Shown one piece after another: positions 27,618-36,296 of a stretch of 64,000 nucleotides of DNA. Numbering within the stretch: the first letter of the stretch is position 1; each line of letters starts with the position of its first letter. The notes beneath the pieces are model-generated. The model was not told the origin of the DNA. It ran no database searches and was given only the letters and a program-made list of their open reading frames with translations. The position numbers were made by a program, and so were the translations under genes. Source of the DNA: Streptomyces tibetensis (GTDB lineage: Bacteria; Actinomycetota; Actinomycetes; Streptomycetales; Streptomycetaceae); NCBI RefSeq assembly GCF_007655005.1, contig NZ_SZVW01000004.1, positions 1 to 64,000 of the forward strand. The letters run 5' to 3'.

Positions 27618-28681
27618 GAGCCATGGCGGCTCACGCCGCCGGCGGTGAGGACCGCCACGCAGGTGTCGTCCCGCACCGGGCGGGCCGCGCTCCCCGCGTC
27701 CCGGAGGACCACCGCGGCGGCCACCGCCGGGTCGCAGCCGGGCAGTACGTCGTCGTCGGGCGGCGTCCAGCGGCTGGGCAGGCCGTCGCTGTGCAGCACC
27801 AGCAGACTGTCCGCGTGCCAGGGCACCCGCTGCACGGGCACGGACGCCGGCGCCTGCGCGCCCACGATGCCGGGGTGGGACAGCAGCGGCTTCCACGTGC
27901 CGTCGGTTCGCAGCCGGCCACCGACGTTGCCGATCCCGGCGAAACTCAACTGCCCTTGGCGTACATCCAGTTGTGCCACGGCGACGGCCGCGCCCCGGGT
28001 GGGGCGCAGGGCCCGGCCCAGACTGCGCAGGATCTCGGCCGGCGGCAGCTCCGCCAGACCGCGCAGCCCCTCCACCGCCGCCGTGGAGGCCTCGGCGGCC
28101 TTCTCCCCGTGACCGAGCCCGTCGGCGAGCAGCAGGGTCAGACGGTCGCCGGAGCGCACCCGGGCCCAGGCATCCCCCGACTGCTCGGCCCGGCCCAGGG
28201 GGACGTTGACACCCCCGGCGCGCGGCCCCGGCGGGGGCGGCCCCTGGTTGCGGACGGCCGGCTCGTGGCCGATTCGGGCCATCACGACCGTGCCCCGGCC
28301 CGGCGCGCTGTGCAGATCGAAGTCGTTCGCTATGCGCCGGCACGTCCCGAGTCCGGCTCCGAGCGAGGCGGCGACGGTCGTGGTGTAGCCGTCGCGCATC
28401 GCCGCCGCGACGTCCGGGATGCCGGGTCCGTGGTCGAGCGAGACGAGCTGCACGGCCTTCCGGGGGCCGTCGTCGTGCGCCCGCTCGACGAGGTTGATCA
28501 GCACACGGCCACCCTCCGCGTGCCGCAGCAGGTTGGTCGCCAGCTCCGTCGCCACGAGCGCGGCGGTCGCGGTGCGGTTCGGGGGCAGGCCGGCGCGGGC
28601 ACTGGCCTCCTCGGCCGCCACCCGCACGTCCCGCACCCGCGTCGAATCGTCCTCCACCGGCATGTCCCAGACCCTGCTCAT
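27608..28681 (-). CDS. HATPase-PP2C fusion (RsbT-like plus RsbX-like)
   Basis: A 357-residue protein with an N-terminal GHKL ATP-binding domain at about 15-140 (LVATELATNLLRHAEGG, LDHGPGIPD, GAGLGTCRRIANDF) and a C-terminal PP2C/SpoIIE-type phosphatase at about 165-345 (LTLLLADGLGHGEKAAEAS, VLHSDGLPSRW, DDTCVAVLTAG). In stressosomes the RsbX phosphatase resets RsbS/RsbR; here it is joined to a second kinase-like domain. ATGA overlap with rsbT shows translational coupling. The gene end is repeated downstream. Partner specificity is inferred from position. Confidence 0.88.
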   Translation of the reverse strand: MSRVWDMPVEDDSTRVRDVRVAAEEASARAGLPPNRTATAALVATELATNLLRHAEGGRVLINLVERAHDDGPRKAVQLVSLDHGPGIPDVAAAMRDGYTTTVAASLGAGLGTCRRIANDFDLHSAPGRGTVVMARIGHEPAVRNQGPPPPGPRAGGVNVPLGRAEQSGDAWARVRSGDRLTLLLADGLGHGEKAAEASTAAVEGLRGLAELPPAEILRSLGRALRPTRGAAVAVAQLDVRQGQLSFAGIGNVGGRLRTDGTWKPLLSHPGIVGAQAPASVPVQRVPWHADSLLVLHSDGLPSRWTPPDDDVLPGCDPAVAAAVVLRDAGSAARPVRDDTCVAVLTAGGVSRHGSGV

Positions 28682-29127
28682 CGCGGCACCGTCCGGGCGG
28701 GCGGCACGACGGTGGCCCAGGCCGTGACGGTGACGGTGGTCCCCTCACCGGGCGTGCTGTCCACCTCGAACTCCTGCACCAGCCGCTTGGCGCCGCTCAG
28801 GCCGAGCCCGAGCCCCCCGCCGCTGGTGTAGCCGTCGGTGAGCGCCTGGTCCAGGTCGCGGATGCCGGGACCGGAGTCGACGAAGGCCAGCCGCAGCCCC
28901 TGCGACGAGCCGGCGTCCAGCGGGGTGAGCTCCACATGGCCGCCCCCGCCGTGGACGAGGGTGTTGCGGGCCAGTTCGCTCGCCGCGGTGACGAGCTTGG
29001 TCTGCTGCACGAGCCCGAAGCCGAGCTCGGCGGCGGCCTGCCGAACCTGCTGCCGAACCCACGCCAGATCGGCGTCCGAGCCGATCGGCAGGCTGGCCGG
29101 GCCGGCATGGCGGGAAGCCTGCATCAC
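28678..29127 (-). CDS. rsbT: RsbT-type serine kinase / switch protein
   Basis: A 149-residue GHKL kinase. The N-box is ELARNTLVHGGGGHVEL, the G1 box is VDSGPGIRDLDQAL, and GGLGLGLSGAKRLVQEF follows. In B. subtilis RsbT phosphorylates RsbS and RsbR and then activates the phosphatase RsbU. The GTG at 29127 (or ATG at 29124) follows GGGGAG and overlaps the rsbS stop; its own stop overlaps the next start. The symbol is given by domain and gene order R-S-T, not by a database match. Confidence 0.88.
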   Translation of the reverse strand: MMQASRHAGPASLPIGSDADLAWVRQQVRQAAAELGFGLVQQTKLVTAASELARNTLVHGGGGHVELTPLDAGSSQGLRLAFVDSGPGIRDLDQALTDGYTSGGGLGLGLSGAKRLVQEFEVDSTPGEGTTVTVTAWATVVPPARTVPR

Positions 29128-29537
29128 GGACTCCCCTCGCCCCGGCGCGTGGTCACGCCGAGCATCTCCATCGCACGTTCGACGTCCAGGGCCGTCCGCA
29201 TGCCGGGCAGGGTGAGCCCCAGCTCGACCAGGGTGATCGCCACCGCCGGGCGCATCCCGGCCAGGACCGTACGGGCCGCCAGCAGCTTGGCTCCGGCGGC
29301 GATCTCGGCGAGAACCCGGCCGAGGAAGGAGTCGACGATCTCCACACCGGAGATGTCGATCACGACCCCACTCACCCGACTGTCCGAGATCCGGGCCGTG
29401 ATGTCCTGCTGGAGCTGCTCGGCCATCCCGTCGTGCAACTCCCCCTGGAGGGTGACCAGCAGGACATCGCCCAGCTGGAGGACCGGCACGGTGAAGCCGT
29501 GCCCGCCCGCGGGCCCGTGTCCCGCGAACCCGGTCAC
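29124..29537 (-). CDS. rsbS: RsbS-type STAS antagonist
   Basis: A 137-residue single STAS domain protein. The core from about residue 17 on reads VPVLQLGDVLLVTLQGEL, then DISGVEIVDSFLGRVL with the phosphorylatable Ser position, and GMRPAVAITLVELGL. RsbS is the scaffold that captures RsbT in the stressosome. GTG 29537 overlaps the rsbR stop by four bases; a shorter start at the VPVLQLG valine would match the usual 120-residue length better. Both are possible. Confidence 0.87.
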   Translation of the reverse strand: MTGFAGHGPAGGHGFTVPVLQLGDVLLVTLQGELHDGMAEQLQQDITARISDSRVSGVVIDISGVEIVDSFLGRVLAEIAAGAKLLAARTVLAGMRPAVAITLVELGLTLPGMRTALDVERAMEMLGVTTRRGEGSP

Positions 29538-30451
29538 CGCGTGCCCGCGTCCGCTGCCGCGCCGGCCGCCCTCAGCGGTGCGATCTCGACCCCCTGCTCG
29601 CTCAGCGCGTAGGCGAGCGCGTCCTCCAGGCTGGAGCGGGTGAGCACCGTGCCGAGGTCGATGCCCAGGTGGACGATGGTCTGCGCGATCGCGGGCCGGA
29701 TGCCGGAGACGATGCACTCGGCGCCCATCAGCCGCGCCGCCGCCACGGTCTTCATCAGGTGCTGGGCGACCAGCGAGTCGACCGTGGGCACGCCGGTGAT
29801 GTCGAGGATGGCGTAGCGGGCGCGCTCGGCGACGATCGCGTCCAGCAGGCTCTCCATGACCACCTGGCTGCGCGCGCTGTCCAGCGTGCCGATCAGCGGT
29901 ACGGCGACCGTGCTCTCCCAGAGCTTGATCACCGGGGTGGCCACCTCGTGCAGCTGCTCGCGCTGCCGGGCGATCAGCTCCTCGCCCGCGCTGACCGTCG
30001 TCTCCATCACGACCAGGCGCAGCGTGCCCATGAGCACCGTCAGCGCCACCACGGCCTCCTGGGCCTCGGGTGCGTACGGCTCCCCGAACTCGGCGCGCAG
30101 CAGTTCGGTCACCGGCTCGCGCAGCGCGGCGACCTCGTCGGCGACCCCGTCCGGGTCGATGCCCGTCCGGGCGCGGGAGGCGGCCATCCGCCCCAGCTGG
30201 TCGCGCACGGCCTCGAATCCGGACGCCCGGATGTCGTCCACCCGCCCGGACGCCGCCACGGCCGCCAGGGCCGCGGTCACGGCCCTGCCCGCCTCCACCG
30301 CCTCGTCCCGGGACACGGTGAAGACCGTGCGGAACAGCGCGGCGTCCGCCCACCGTTGGGCGATCTGCTCCCGGCGCCGTTCCAGGAAGGCGCTCACCTG
30401 GTAGGCGACAGGCTCCTGTTCCGCGTTCTCTTCCGACACCGACACTTGCAT
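29534..30451 (-). CDS. rsbR: RsbR-type stressosome sensor
   Basis: A 305-residue protein with an N-terminal helical sensor domain at about 10-175 and a C-terminal STAS domain at about 185-290 (DITGVPTVDSLVAQHL, GIRPAIAQTIVHLGIDL). RsbR forms the stressosome shell with RsbS, its variable N-domain pointing outward to sense stress. ATG 30451 has AAGGGAG and a good spacer; a longer frame to 30490 lacks this. It is first gene of a four-gene coupled operon R-S-T-ATPase/PP2C. What it senses cannot be read. Confidence 0.88.
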   Translation of the reverse strand: MQVSVSEENAEQEPVAYQVSAFLERRREQIAQRWADAALFRTVFTVSRDEAVEAGRAVTAALAAVAASGRVDDIRASGFEAVRDQLGRMAASRARTGIDPDGVADEVAALREPVTELLRAEFGEPYAPEAQEAVVALTVLMGTLRLVVMETTVSAGEELIARQREQLHEVATPVIKLWESTVAVPLIGTLDSARSQVVMESLLDAIVAERARYAILDITGVPTVDSLVAQHLMKTVAAARLMGAECIVSGIRPAIAQTIVHLGIDLGTVLTRSSLEDALAYALSEQGVEIAPLRAAGAAADAGTR

Positions 30452-30593
30452 CGCTCCCTTGCACGGGCCGCCGAACCGAGGTCGCGCCACGGCGCCTCAG
30501 CCGTTACTTGCCGTATGACAAACATTAGTGCCGGCGCACGGCACCACCAAACAATTGCCCGCTGTCGCCCCCGACCTGCGGCTGCCCCGTCCC

Positions 30594-31769
30594 TTATCGC
30601 CCACGCCAGTCCAGACACACCACGAGGGCGTCGTCGTCCGGGGTGGACGCGCCACGGTGGCCCGTCAGTTCGCGCAGGAGGGCCCGGGGCACCTCGGCGG
30701 CCGGCAGCAGCCGGGTCGCCTGGATCGCCCGGGCCAGGGCGGTGTCCCAGCAGTAGGTCTCACCGCCCGGGGAGGCGACGTCGTAGACCCCGTCGCTGAC
30801 GATGACCAGCCGGTCGCCCGGCTCGACCCGGAACTCCTGGATCACGTAGTCGGTCTCCTCGAACATGCCGAGCGGCAACTGGGCTTCGAAGGGCACCCAC
30901 TCCACCGCGCCCCGGCGCAGCCGCAGCATCTGCGGCGACCCGGCGTCCACCGCCCGGACCCGGCCGGTGGCCAGGTCGAAGTCGAGCATCAGCACCGAGA
31001 GGTAGCAGCGGCCCCGGTAGTGCGCGTACACCGCCTGGTCGGCCAGGGCCGCCTGGTCGTCGATGGACAGCCCGGCCCGGCGCGCGTTGCGCAGGGCGTT
31101 GATCGCCAGGTTCGTCAGCAGGGAGGCCTCTATGCCCTCGCCCATGCCGTTGGTGACGTAGAGGCTGAGCCGGTCGGCCGAGGCGGACCAGTCGAAGTTG
31201 TCGCCGAAGATCGCGTACGCCGGCTCCAACTGCGCGCCCAGGTCGTACTCGGGGCGGGCGCAGGAGCGGCCCGGCAGCAGCTGCCACTGCATCTCGGCGG
31301 CCAGCGTGAGCCGGTCCCGGCGGCGCGCCTGGAGATACAGGTCGGTGTCCCGCTCGGCCACGACGACCTCGTGCCCGAGCACCTGGGCGATCTCGGCCAG
31401 CTCGCCGAGGTGGTCCTCGGCGTGCTCCGCGCCCGGCAGGGTCACGGTCAGCACCCCTAGGCGGTCGCCGCGCACGGTGACCGGCAGATGCACCCGGGCG
31501 AGGTCGCCCGAAAGGGACTCCACGTACGGCTCCTGCGCACCGAAGGCCCGGCCCGCCGGGCTGTTGTGCGCGGACACCGGCTGGAGGGTGTGCGGCAGCA
31601 CGGACACCGGCTGTAGCACCGTCAGTCCGTAGTCGGCCAGGAAAAGCTCGACGGAGTCCGCCGCGTACTGATCGGTCAGTACACGACGGACCGCGTCCAG
31701 CAGTTGATGGGGCGCCGCCGTGCGCAGGGCGCGCTCGGCGGCCACGAATCTGCTCGTGATCGTGTTCAC
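30594..31769 (-). CDS. GAF-SpoIIE PP2C phosphatase (RsbU-like)
   Basis: A 391-residue phosphatase with a GAF-like N-terminal domain at about 20-150 and a SpoIIE PP2C domain at about 170-385 (EMQWQLLPGRSC, FGDNFDWSASADRLSLYVTNGMGEG, IVSDGVYDVAS, DDDALVVCLD). The usual GDWYD motif is GDNFD here. Its place just upstream of rsbR, with 142 bases between, suggests it is the output phosphatase switched on by released RsbT. GTG 31769 is a guess; GTG 31832 in the same frame is an alternative. No direct evidence links it to the sigma factor at 32790. Confidence 0.83.
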   Translation of the reverse strand: MNTITSRFVAAERALRTAAPHQLLDAVRRVLTDQYAADSVELFLADYGLTVLQPVSVLPHTLQPVSAHNSPAGRAFGAQEPYVESLSGDLARVHLPVTVRGDRLGVLTVTLPGAEHAEDHLGELAEIAQVLGHEVVVAERDTDLYLQARRRDRLTLAAEMQWQLLPGRSCARPEYDLGAQLEPAYAIFGDNFDWSASADRLSLYVTNGMGEGIEASLLTNLAINALRNARRAGLSIDDQAALADQAVYAHYRGRCYLSVLMLDFDLATGRVRAVDAGSPQMLRLRRGAVEWVPFEAQLPLGMFEETDYVIQEFRVEPGDRLVIVSDGVYDVASPGGETYCWDTALARAIQATRLLPAAEVPRALLRELTGHRGASTPDDDALVVCLDWRGR

Positions 31770-31963
31770 GGGGGTTTGTTCACCATCCTCGGTGGGACGC
31801 CGACGCGTCCTCGGAAATCGGTCCTTGCCCACGGGCCGGGGATGCGGGCCCCGGGTGGTTCACTTCACGCCTGGTGCCGCGACGGGCGCCGCTCGTCCCA
31901 TCGGGCCGAAGCCCTCTGCCGCGGCACTAGTACGCTGACGGCCATCCCGGTGCCTGCGAGAGT

Positions 31964-32458
31964 GTGACTGTGACTTCCCTCCGACCCCGCCCTGAGCCGA
32001 CAGAGGTCGCCCGTGTGACCTCCACGGCCGCGGAGTTGCTGGAGGTCCTCTGGGGCCGGGCCTCGACCGCGCCGGCCTCCGCGTCCCAGCTGCGGGTGCT
32101 GCTCATGCTCGAACACCACGAGGGCATCAACCTGCGCACGCTCGCCGACTCCCTCGCCTCCACACCGCCCTCGACCAGTCGGCTGTGCGACCGGCTGCAG
32201 GCCGCCGGGTTCGTCGAACGCGAGGTGAGTCCGGCCGACCGACGCGAGGTCCGCCTGCACCTCAGCGGCCGGGGCCGCGCCTTCCTGGCCGACCTGCGGG
32301 TGCGCCGGGAGGAGGCGCTGAGCGCGGTGCTCGACCAGATGCCCGCGGCGAAGCGGGTCGCACTGCTGCAGGGGCTGGAGGCGTTCTGCGACGCGGCGGC
32401 GGCCCAGATACACGCCGGCTCCGAAGACTCCCGCTCGCCCGGTGCCCAAACTGCCTGA
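31964..32458 (+). CDS. MarR-family regulator, stressosome flank 2
   Basis: A 164-residue MarR protein with winged helix at about 40-115 (LRTLADSLASTPPSTSRLCDRLQAAGFVER, then VSPADRREVRLHLS). It is a sister of the regulator at 26873. It is divergent from the GAF/SpoIIE phosphatase gene with about 190 bases between and lies upstream of a sigma factor gene on the same strand. GTG 31964 and GTG 31970 are both possible starts. Confidence 0.85.
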   Translation: MTVTSLRPRPEPTEVARVTSTAAELLEVLWGRASTAPASASQLRVLLMLEHHEGINLRTLADSLASTPPSTSRLCDRLQAAGFVEREVSPADRREVRLHLSGRGRAFLADLRVRREEALSAVLDQMPAAKRVALLQGLEAFCDAAAAQIHAGSEDSRSPGAQTA

Positions 32459-32789
32459 ATGACGTACCGTCGCACGGAGTCGTTCCTTCCGGTCTCTTCC
32501 CCGCGCACGTCCGGCATGCCTAGGCTGTTGCTCTCCACCTATAGTTGTCAATCGGCAACTGTCCGCTCCGCGAACCCCTGGGTCTTCTCTCGCGCACCCC
32601 ACCGCCCACCCTCCCTGCCCGAACCGTCGCAGCACAGGTCCGGGTACCCCGTCACCGCCTCGACCTGCGCCGACTGTGGTCAACGTCTCGCCGGGGCATA
32701 TGCGGGGCATGACCGCGGCGAGGGCGGGTAGCGGCGCTGGAGGTGGCCTGTCGGGGGATCGGAGCGGGCCGGACTGACAGGGAGGGCCC
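32459..32789. promoter_or_regulatory. Promoter region of the sigma factor gene
   Basis: A 331-base gap. It holds the imperfect palindrome AGTTGTCAATCGGCAACT at 32543-32560, a plausible MarR-type operator given the regulator just upstream. GGGAGG precedes the sigma GTG at 32790. Confidence 0.45.
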
Positions 32790-33650
32790 GTGACGGCGAC
32801 CATGCGCATCGGCACGACGACGGATTCCGCCACCTACACCGGTGAGGAGCTGCCGCAGATCGCCGAGCCCCAGAAGATCGCCCCGCAGGACGCGCGCGAG
32901 CTGACCGGACAGTTCCTCGCCCGGCTCGCCGTGCTCGAGGAGGGCACGCCCGAGTACCAGTACACCCGCAACACGCTCATTGAGATGAACATGTCGCTGG
33001 TGCGCTTCGCCGCCCGCCGGTTCCGCACCAGCGGCCAGTCGATGGAGGACGTCGTCCAGGTCGGCGTGATCGGCCTGATCAAGGCCATCGACCGGTTCGA
33101 GGTCTCCCGCGAGGTGCAGTTCACCAGCTTCGCGGTGCCGTACATCATCGGCGAGATCAAGCGCTTCTTCCGTGACACGTCCTGGGCCGTGCATGTGCCG
33201 CGCCGCCTGCAGGAGGCCCGTACGGAACTCGCCAAGGCGACCGAGGAACTGGCCTCCCGCCTCGGCCGCGCCCCGAAGGTGGCCGAACTGGCCGCCCTGA
33301 TGAACCTGTCGGAGGAGGAGGTCGTCGAAGCCCAGATCGCGGCCAACGGCTACCTGTCCTCCTCCCTCGACGCGACGGTCACCGGCGACCCGGACGAGAG
33401 CGAGACGACCCTGTCGGAGTTCATCGGCGAGGAGGACCCGGCCCTCGAACTCGTCGAGGACTTCCACGCCCTGGCCCCCCTGGTCGCCGAACTCGACGAA
33501 CGCCAGCGCCTCATCCTCCACCTGCGCTTCGTGGAGGAGCTGACCCAGGCGGAGATCGGCGCCCGGCTCGGCATCTCGCAGATGCACGTCTCCCGGCTGA
33601 TCTCCCGCACGGTGGCACGGCTGCGGTCGGGGATGCTGACCACCGGCTGA
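32790..33650 (+). CDS. SigB/SigF-family RNA polymerase sigma factor
   Basis: A 286-residue sigma-70 factor of the stress/sporulation group. Region 2 is intact (MNMSLVRFAARRF, DVVQVGVIGLIKAIDRFE, FTSFAVPYIIGEIKRFFRD), region 3 reads VHVPRRLQEARTELAKATEEL, and region 4 is near the end (LTQAEIGARLGISQMHVSRLI). Streptomyces have many paralogues (SigB, F, G, H, K, L, M, N type) and I cannot say which. Its position after a complete Rsb set suggests it is the regulated sigma. GTG 32790 has GGGAGG. A strong terminator follows. Confidence 0.92.
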   Translation: MTATMRIGTTTDSATYTGEELPQIAEPQKIAPQDARELTGQFLARLAVLEEGTPEYQYTRNTLIEMNMSLVRFAARRFRTSGQSMEDVVQVGVIGLIKAIDRFEVSREVQFTSFAVPYIIGEIKRFFRDTSWAVHVPRRLQEARTELAKATEELASRLGRAPKVAELAALMNLSEEEVVEAQIAANGYLSSSLDATVTGDPDESETTLSEFIGEEDPALELVEDFHALAPLVAELDERQRLILHLRFVEELTQAEIGARLGISQMHVSRLISRTVARLRSGMLTTG

Positions 33651-33671
33651 CCCAGCCCCCGCAACGACAAG

Positions 33672-33704
33672 AGCCCCGGTCCGGAGACGATCCGAACCGG
33701 GGCT
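33672..33704 (+). terminator. Terminator after sigma factor gene
   Basis: Stem AGCCCCGGT/ACCGGGGCT extended by a partial inner stem, followed by TCCTTGT, 22 bases after the stop. Confidence 0.85.
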
Positions 33705-33903
33705 TCCTTGTATGCCCGGCCTGACCGGGGCCGCAGATCGTCCTCGCCGGTGTGTGCCGAAGGGGCCGGGGCCAGGGACAGCGGCGCGGCAGGAAAGTGC
33801 CGACCCCCGTGCAGGAAGCTGACATGGGCAACAGGCCCGACGCTGCTGTTGCGATGGCATCGTTTCCCCGTCAGAACGACCCGTCAGGTCAAGGGGGAAG
33901 CAA

Positions 33904-34164
33904 GTGAACGCGCAGTCCAGGCGTCATTCGGTTCGCGTCAGGTCGATCGTCGTCCTGGCCGTGTCCGCGGTCGTGGGCTGGGGATCGACGGGTACAGCCG
34001 GTGCCACCGCGGAGCAGCGGCCCGTGCTGTCGGCGTCAACGCATGCGAACGCTTCGCACGACCTGGTGGGGCGGGCGCTCGGGAAATTCTGCAGGAAGCA
34101 CACGGGCGACCACTGGCTGCCGCCCGTCAACCGGCTGTGCAAGCCGGTCAACGGCTGGCAGTGA
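33904..34164 (+). CDS. Small secreted peptide with two cysteines
   Basis: An 86-residue protein I do not recognise. A basic N-terminus and hydrophobic helix (SIVVLAVSAVVGWGS) followed by AGATA form a signal peptide, leaving a mature chain of about 50 residues. The mature end contains KFCRKHTGDHWLPPVNRLCK, with two Cys 16 apart that could form a disulfide. GTG 33904 has GGGGGAAG. It is the first gene of the Sdp-like operon, 37 bases before the next small secreted peptide. It could be a toxin, immunity or surface peptide; this is inference from context. Confidence 0.75.
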   Translation: MNAQSRRHSVRVRSIVVLAVSAVVGWGSTGTAGATAEQRPVLSASTHANASHDLVGRALGKFCRKHTGDHWLPPVNRLCKPVNGWQ

Positions 34165-34201
34165 GCTGACGGACCAGAAGAAGAACAACGGGAGAAGAAC
34201 A

Positions 34202-34522
34202 GTGAAGAAGGCAATTGCCGGTGCCGGTGTCGTTCTCGGCGGCGTCGCCGCCCTGCTCGCCATGCAGGCTCCTGCCCAGGCCGCGGCGCCGTCGGTGACC
34301 GCCTCCGCCGCCCAGCCGGCCAAGGCGAAGACCGACGAGAAGCAGCCGATGTGGCTGGGCTCCGTGGCCAAGGCCGCGGTCGTCCATGGCAGGGCGCTGG
34401 CCGGCACGCAGGCCATCCGCAGCCAGGTCGGCAACGTGGTCCGGATCGCGAGCCTCGGTTCCGCCCCGGCGGACACCACCAGCGAGGGCGCGCCGTCCGT
34501 CGAAGAGGTCTTCGACAAGTGA
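34202..34522 (+). CDS. Small secreted peptide precursor, SdpC-like by position
   Basis: A 106-residue protein with a clear signal peptide (KKAIAGAGVVLGGVAALLA, then APAQAAAP). The mature part has an amphipathic middle (VAKAAVVHGRALAGTQAIR) and an acidic tail (VEEVFDK), with no Cys. GTG 34202 follows GGGAGAAG. Its TGA overlaps the GTG of the SdpA-like gene, so the two are translationally coupled. In Bacillus, sdpAB encode proteins that mature the toxin SdpC; coupling of this peptide to SdpA/B-like genes makes it the best candidate substrate. Sequence similarity to SdpC itself is not evident. Confidence 0.75.
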   Translation: MKKAIAGAGVVLGGVAALLAMQAPAQAAAPSVTASAAQPAKAKTDEKQPMWLGSVAKAAVVHGRALAGTQAIRSQVGNVVRIASLGSAPADTTSEGAPSVEEVFDK

Positions 34523-35184
34523 CGAGTCCTCTCGTGATCAGGAGGGTGGTGCTGCTCGGCGGCGCCGCCCTCCTGGGCCTTCACTTCGCTCTCGCTTCCT
34601 TCTCCCAAGCCCCTGCCACCCCGTTGAAGGTCCAGCACTTCGACAAGGTGAAGGGCTACCTGAACCCCTACTTCGTGCAGAACTGGATGCTCTTCGCGCC
34701 GGATCCGCTCGCCGACGACCGTGGCGTGCTGGCCCGGGCCCAGTGCCGGGACGGGAGCGTCACCGACTACCACGACGTCACCACCACCTACGTGCGCAAG
34801 GCACAGGAGAGCAGGTTCTTCCCCTCCCGCATGTCGCGGCTGGTCTCCGCGCCGATGCAGTCCATCAACGCGACCGACCCGCTGCTCGACCGGCTGCGGG
34901 AGAAGCACAAGGACGACATCGCGAAGGACCAGAAGGACGGCAAGGGCAAGGTCCGCCTGATGCCGGAGGAGCAGCAGGCGCAGGACAACGCGGTCCGCTT
35001 CCTCTCCCGTTACTCACTGACCCAGATGCCCGACGCCTGCGGCGGTGATCCGCAGCGGATCCAGGTACGCATGTACGTGCGCGAACTGCCGCCCTGGTCG
35101 AAGCGCAACGCCCCGGCCAAGGCGGTCAAGGACACGGCGCAGGTGCAGGACTTCGGTTGGCTGAAGGTGGGCGAACTGCGGTGA
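34519..35184 (+). CDS. DUF5819/SdpA-like membrane-anchored protein
   Basis: A 221-residue protein with an N-terminal hydrophobic anchor (VVLLGGAALLGLHFALAS) and the family signature YFVQNWMLFAPDP at about 50-62, shared in form by SdpA and DUF5819 proteins. The remainder is soluble and predicted outside or at the membrane. In B. subtilis SdpA works with SdpB to make active SDP toxin. GTG 34519 overlaps the stop of the peptide gene, and its own stop overlaps the HTTM gene start, both as GTGA. The catalytic role of this family is unknown. Confidence 0.8.
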   Translation: MTSPLVIRRVVLLGGAALLGLHFALASFSQAPATPLKVQHFDKVKGYLNPYFVQNWMLFAPDPLADDRGVLARAQCRDGSVTDYHDVTTTYVRKAQESRFFPSRMSRLVSAPMQSINATDPLLDRLREKHKDDIAKDQKDGKGKVRLMPEEQQAQDNAVRFLSRYSLTQMPDACGGDPQRIQVRMYVRELPPWSKRNAPAKAVKDTAQVQDFGWLKVGELR

Positions 35185-36224
35185 GAACCTCACTTCGCGC
35201 GCGGCTGCGCGCCCGGGCGAGCCGTTCCATGACCTCGCTCGACCGGCTCGGCTCCACGTCGTTCGCCGTCCTGGGAGTCTCCGGCACGCGAGTCCTGCTC
35301 GGCTTCGTCGGCTTCATGTTCTACGCCTCGCAGTACGCCGACCGGCACTTCCTCTTCGGCCCCTCGGGCGTCGAGTCCTGGAGCCGTTTCCGCACCGTTC
35401 TGGACGAGACGGGCACCTTCAGCCTCTACGCGGTCAGCACCTCGACGGCCTGGTTCGAGCTGGTCTTCCACCTCGGCATGCTGCTGGCGCTGGCGGTCAC
35501 GCTGGGCGTGGGAGGACGGCCGGTGCTCGCCCTGCACTGGGTGTTCCTGTGGTCGGTGTACCAGCGGGACCAGTTCCTGCTCGACGGCGGCGACAACCTG
35601 GCGTATCTCGTCATCCCCATGCTGATGCTCACCCGCTGCTACGACCGGCTCTCGCTGACGAGCGGTCTGGCCGGGCGGGTCACGGACCGGCTGCCCGCCC
35701 GTGTGCGCGCCGCGCAGACTCCGCTGCACAACCTGGGCGTGCTCGCGATCGCGGCGCAGATCTGCCTCGTGTACGTCACCAGCGGCCTCTACAAGGTGCA
35801 GGGCAAACTGTGGCAGGACGGCACGGCGCTCTTCTACATCATGCGCATCCCCGAGTTCGAACTCCCGGGATTCTCACGGCTGGTGTACGAGAACGACCTG
35901 CTGGTGATCGGCGGCACGTACGCCACCACCCTGTTCCTGGTCTACTTCCCGCTGGGCGTGCTCGTGCGGAAGCTACGCCCCTGGGCGGCCGTGGCGTCGA
36001 TCGGCTTCCACCTGTCGATCGCCTTCTTCATGGGGCTCACCGGGTTCGCCCTCACGATGGTGGCCTGCGACCTGATCTTCCTGAGCCGGCCGCTCGCCGC
36101 GGCGATCCGACTGGCGGGCCGGGTCCGCGACCGCGTCGCGGCGTCCCTACGGGAACGGGCCGGATGGCCGGAACGGTCCGCCGTCACGGCGACGCGGACG
36201 GCCTCCGCCGAGAATGCAGGCTGA
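35181..36224 (+). CDS. HTTM-domain membrane protein, SdpB-like
   Basis: A 347-residue polytopic protein with about seven to eight membrane segments (VLLGFVGFMFYASQYAD, WFELVFHLGMLLALAVTL, NLAYLVIPMLMLTRCY, LVYVTSGLYKVQG, YATTLFLVYFPLGVL). It belongs to the HTTM group, which includes SdpB and the membrane part of vitamin-K-type carboxylases. The SGLYKVQGKLWQDGTALFY block is the conserved HTTM core. GTG 35181 overlaps the previous stop. With the SdpA-like gene and a secreted peptide it makes a full Sdp-type maturation set. Confidence 0.85.
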   Translation: MRTSLRARLRARASRSMTSLDRLGSTSFAVLGVSGTRVLLGFVGFMFYASQYADRHFLFGPSGVESWSRFRTVLDETGTFSLYAVSTSTAWFELVFHLGMLLALAVTLGVGGRPVLALHWVFLWSVYQRDQFLLDGGDNLAYLVIPMLMLTRCYDRLSLTSGLAGRVTDRLPARVRAAQTPLHNLGVLAIAAQICLVYVTSGLYKVQGKLWQDGTALFYIMRIPEFELPGFSRLVYENDLLVIGGTYATTLFLVYFPLGVLVRKLRPWAAVASIGFHLSIAFFMGLTGFALTMVACDLIFLSRPLAAAIRLAGRVRDRVAASLRERAGWPERSAVTATRTASAENAG

Positions 36225-36296
36225 TCGTCCGGGGCCGGGCGCAGGCGGCCGGGCCGCCCGTCCGGACGGGACGTACGACACGAACGGGAGTCAACT

